Source of the DNA: Streptomonospora nanhaiensis
Lineage (GTDB): Bacteria > Actinomycetota > Actinomycetes > Streptosporangiales > Streptosporangiaceae
Length of the DNA stretch: 64,000 bases
Direction of reading: 5' to 3'
NCBI RefSeq assembly: GCF_013410565.1
Contig: NZ_JACCFO010000001.1
Span: 1,550,001-1,614,000 of the forward strand
The translations under genes were made by a program, and so were the position numbers. Below, one piece after another: positions 63,059 through 64,000 of the stretch (its first letter is position 1; every line of letters begins with the position of its first letter). Below the pieces are notes generated by a model that saw nothing but the letters and a program-made list of their open reading frames with translations, ran no database searches and was not told the origin of the DNA.

Positions 63059-63712
63059 CTACTCGACCGGGGACAGCCAGAACTCCTCGCCGCCGCCCTG
63101 CCCGGCGTGGGGGGTGGAGACCTCGATGCGGACGGTGCCCTCGCGGCCCTCGGTGCGCCAGCTGTCGCGGTCGCGCCCCCACGCGCAGGTGACCGGCTCA
63201 CCCTCGCCCGCTTCGGTGGGGATGACGTGGACCTCGTCCATGTCGCAGCGCACGGTCTCGGTGTCCATCTCGAAGCGCACCAGGTCCTCGGCGACGTCGC
63301 GCACCACCTGGCGGCCGAGGGGCCGCATCTGCGAGGAGGCGAAGTAGTCGCCGCCGTTGACGGTGACCTCCCATTCGGCCTCCGTGCCCCGGAAGACGAC
63401 CGTGCACACCAGTTCGGAGTCGGCGCCGGTGTCGAACTCCGGGCACTCGGCCGCGGCGTCGGGGTCGGCGACGCGGGCGAAGCGGCTGGCCGCCGCCACC
63501 AGGTCCCACTCGATCCTGTCGGCGAACGGCGCGTCCTCCCCCGGCTCGGGGGGCAGGTCGGCGTCGGCGAGCCGGGGCGCCTCGTCGGGAATGGGGGCCG
63601 AGCGCAGCGAACCCAGGTCGGGGCCGCAGGCCGTGAGCGCGAGGGGCAGCGCGGCCGCGAGGGCGGCGGGGCGCAGCAGGCGGGCGGGCGCGGCGGGGGC
63701 GGAAGGGGGCAT
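63059..63712 (-). CDS. hypothetical lipoprotein
   Basis: A 217-residue exported protein. The signal peptide RPAALAAALPLALTACGPDL has a lipobox LTAC with the lipidation Cys at about residue 29. The mature part has DUF-like features: GADSELVCTVVFRGTEAEWE, NGGDYFASSQMRPLGRQVVR, and CAWGRDRDSWRTEGREGTVR. The family is not recognised. The start at ATG 63712 puts a normal signal peptide directly at the N-terminus; a longer frame reaches 63841. From 63713 to the window end no gene is supported. Confidence 0.78.
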   Translation of the reverse strand: MPPSAPAAPARLLRPAALAAALPLALTACGPDLGSLRSAPIPDEAPRLADADLPPEPGEDAPFADRIEWDLVAAASRFARVADPDAAAECPEFDTGADSELVCTVVFRGTEAEWEVTVNGGDYFASSQMRPLGRQVVRDVAEDLVRFEMDTETVRCDMDEVHVIPTEAGEGEPVTCAWGRDRDSWRTEGREGTVRIEVSTPHAGQGGGEEFWLSPVE

Positions 63713-64000
63713 TCGCGGTCTCCGGGATTCAGGGCGGGCGCACGCGGACCAGGAGAGGTCGGGCGCTTCGTGGCAGACCAGACGCATTGTCGCGCACCCC
63801 GGACCAGCTCCTTGACCCCGCGCGAGCCGCCCGGGGCGCACCGGCCGCCGACCCGCCCGCCGGTGCGCGGCAACGGCCCTGGTCAGGGAATGGACCGCCG
63901 CCGCGCGCCGCCGCGCGCCCCTGGACGCGGCCGGAACCGGCCGCGCGGGCGGGAACCCGGCTACCGGCCGGTTGGAAACGGGGGCGGCACGGACGGTGGC

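Overview
The window is very GC-rich, with overlapping reading frames, frequent GTG starts, 4-base start/stop overlaps (ATGA, GTGA) and actinobacterial families throughout (DUF2637, DevR/DevS, Zur boxes, MMPL, BtrH, MerR-GyrI). It comes from an actinomycete. The Nocardiopsis/Streptomonospora type is my best guess, from general gene style only.

Layout. (1) 1-3.5 kb is a decayed accessory end: the last repeats of a type I-E-like CRISPR array without cas genes, a truncated DUF2637 gene, remnants of a DNA ligase and a methyltransferase, one intact HAD phosphatase and about 1.1 kb with no gene I can defend. (2) 3.5-25.6 kb is a dormancy/hypoxia island resembling the mycobacterial DosR (DevR) regulon: three universal stress proteins, three CBS-domain proteins (two with BON domains), a P1B-5-type metal ATPase with a C-terminal hemerythrin domain, a beta-phosphoglucomutase/GH65 phosphorylase pair, an Acg-type nitroreductase, a kinase-like ATPase with a broken paralogue, a DevR-like regulator, a DevS-like two-GAF histidine kinase, a zinc alcohol dehydrogenase and a DoxX protein. 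A palindrome GGGAC-N4-GTCCC, the core of the known DosR box, recurs upstream of several of these genes. (3) 25.6-27.1 kb is a mobile-element edge: a second, full-length DUF2637 gene and the 3' half of a tRNA-Val(GAC) followed by its own terminator, which looks like an attachment-site scar. (4) 27.3-32.9 kb is a decaying aromatic-oxidation locus: TetR, a monooxygenase pseudogene, a Dabb protein, an FAD oxidase and a frameshifted LysR gene.

(5) 34.2-49.6 kb is the most exciting part. Two divergent operons flank one Zur-type zinc operator at 42296-42310. Leftward: a 36-residue precursor peptide too short for usual ORF cut-offs, an E1-like leader-binding protein, an S15/CocE-type hydrolase, a YcaO cyclodehydratase, a SagB-type azoline dehydrogenase and a two-subunit ABC transporter. 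Rightward: a beta-propeller protein, a prolyl-oligopeptidase-like S9 enzyme and a complete FecCD-FecE-FecB uptake system. Next to it lies a COG0523/MRF-like protein with its own near-perfect Zur box. I read this as a zinc-starvation-induced azole RiPP, plausibly a ribosomally made zincophore, with maturation, export, uptake and processing genes.

(6) 49.8-64 kb is ordinary accessory chromosome: a secreted DUF4232-like protein, DUF1801, TetR, XRE, SDR, tautomerase, a BtrH-like/MerR operon under a 25-base palindrome, an amino-acid permease, an epimerase, a CPBP protease, a TetR/MMPL efflux pair and a lipoprotein. Strong GC-rich hairpins mark many operon ends.

All family assignments come from reading motifs by eye; no database search was run.
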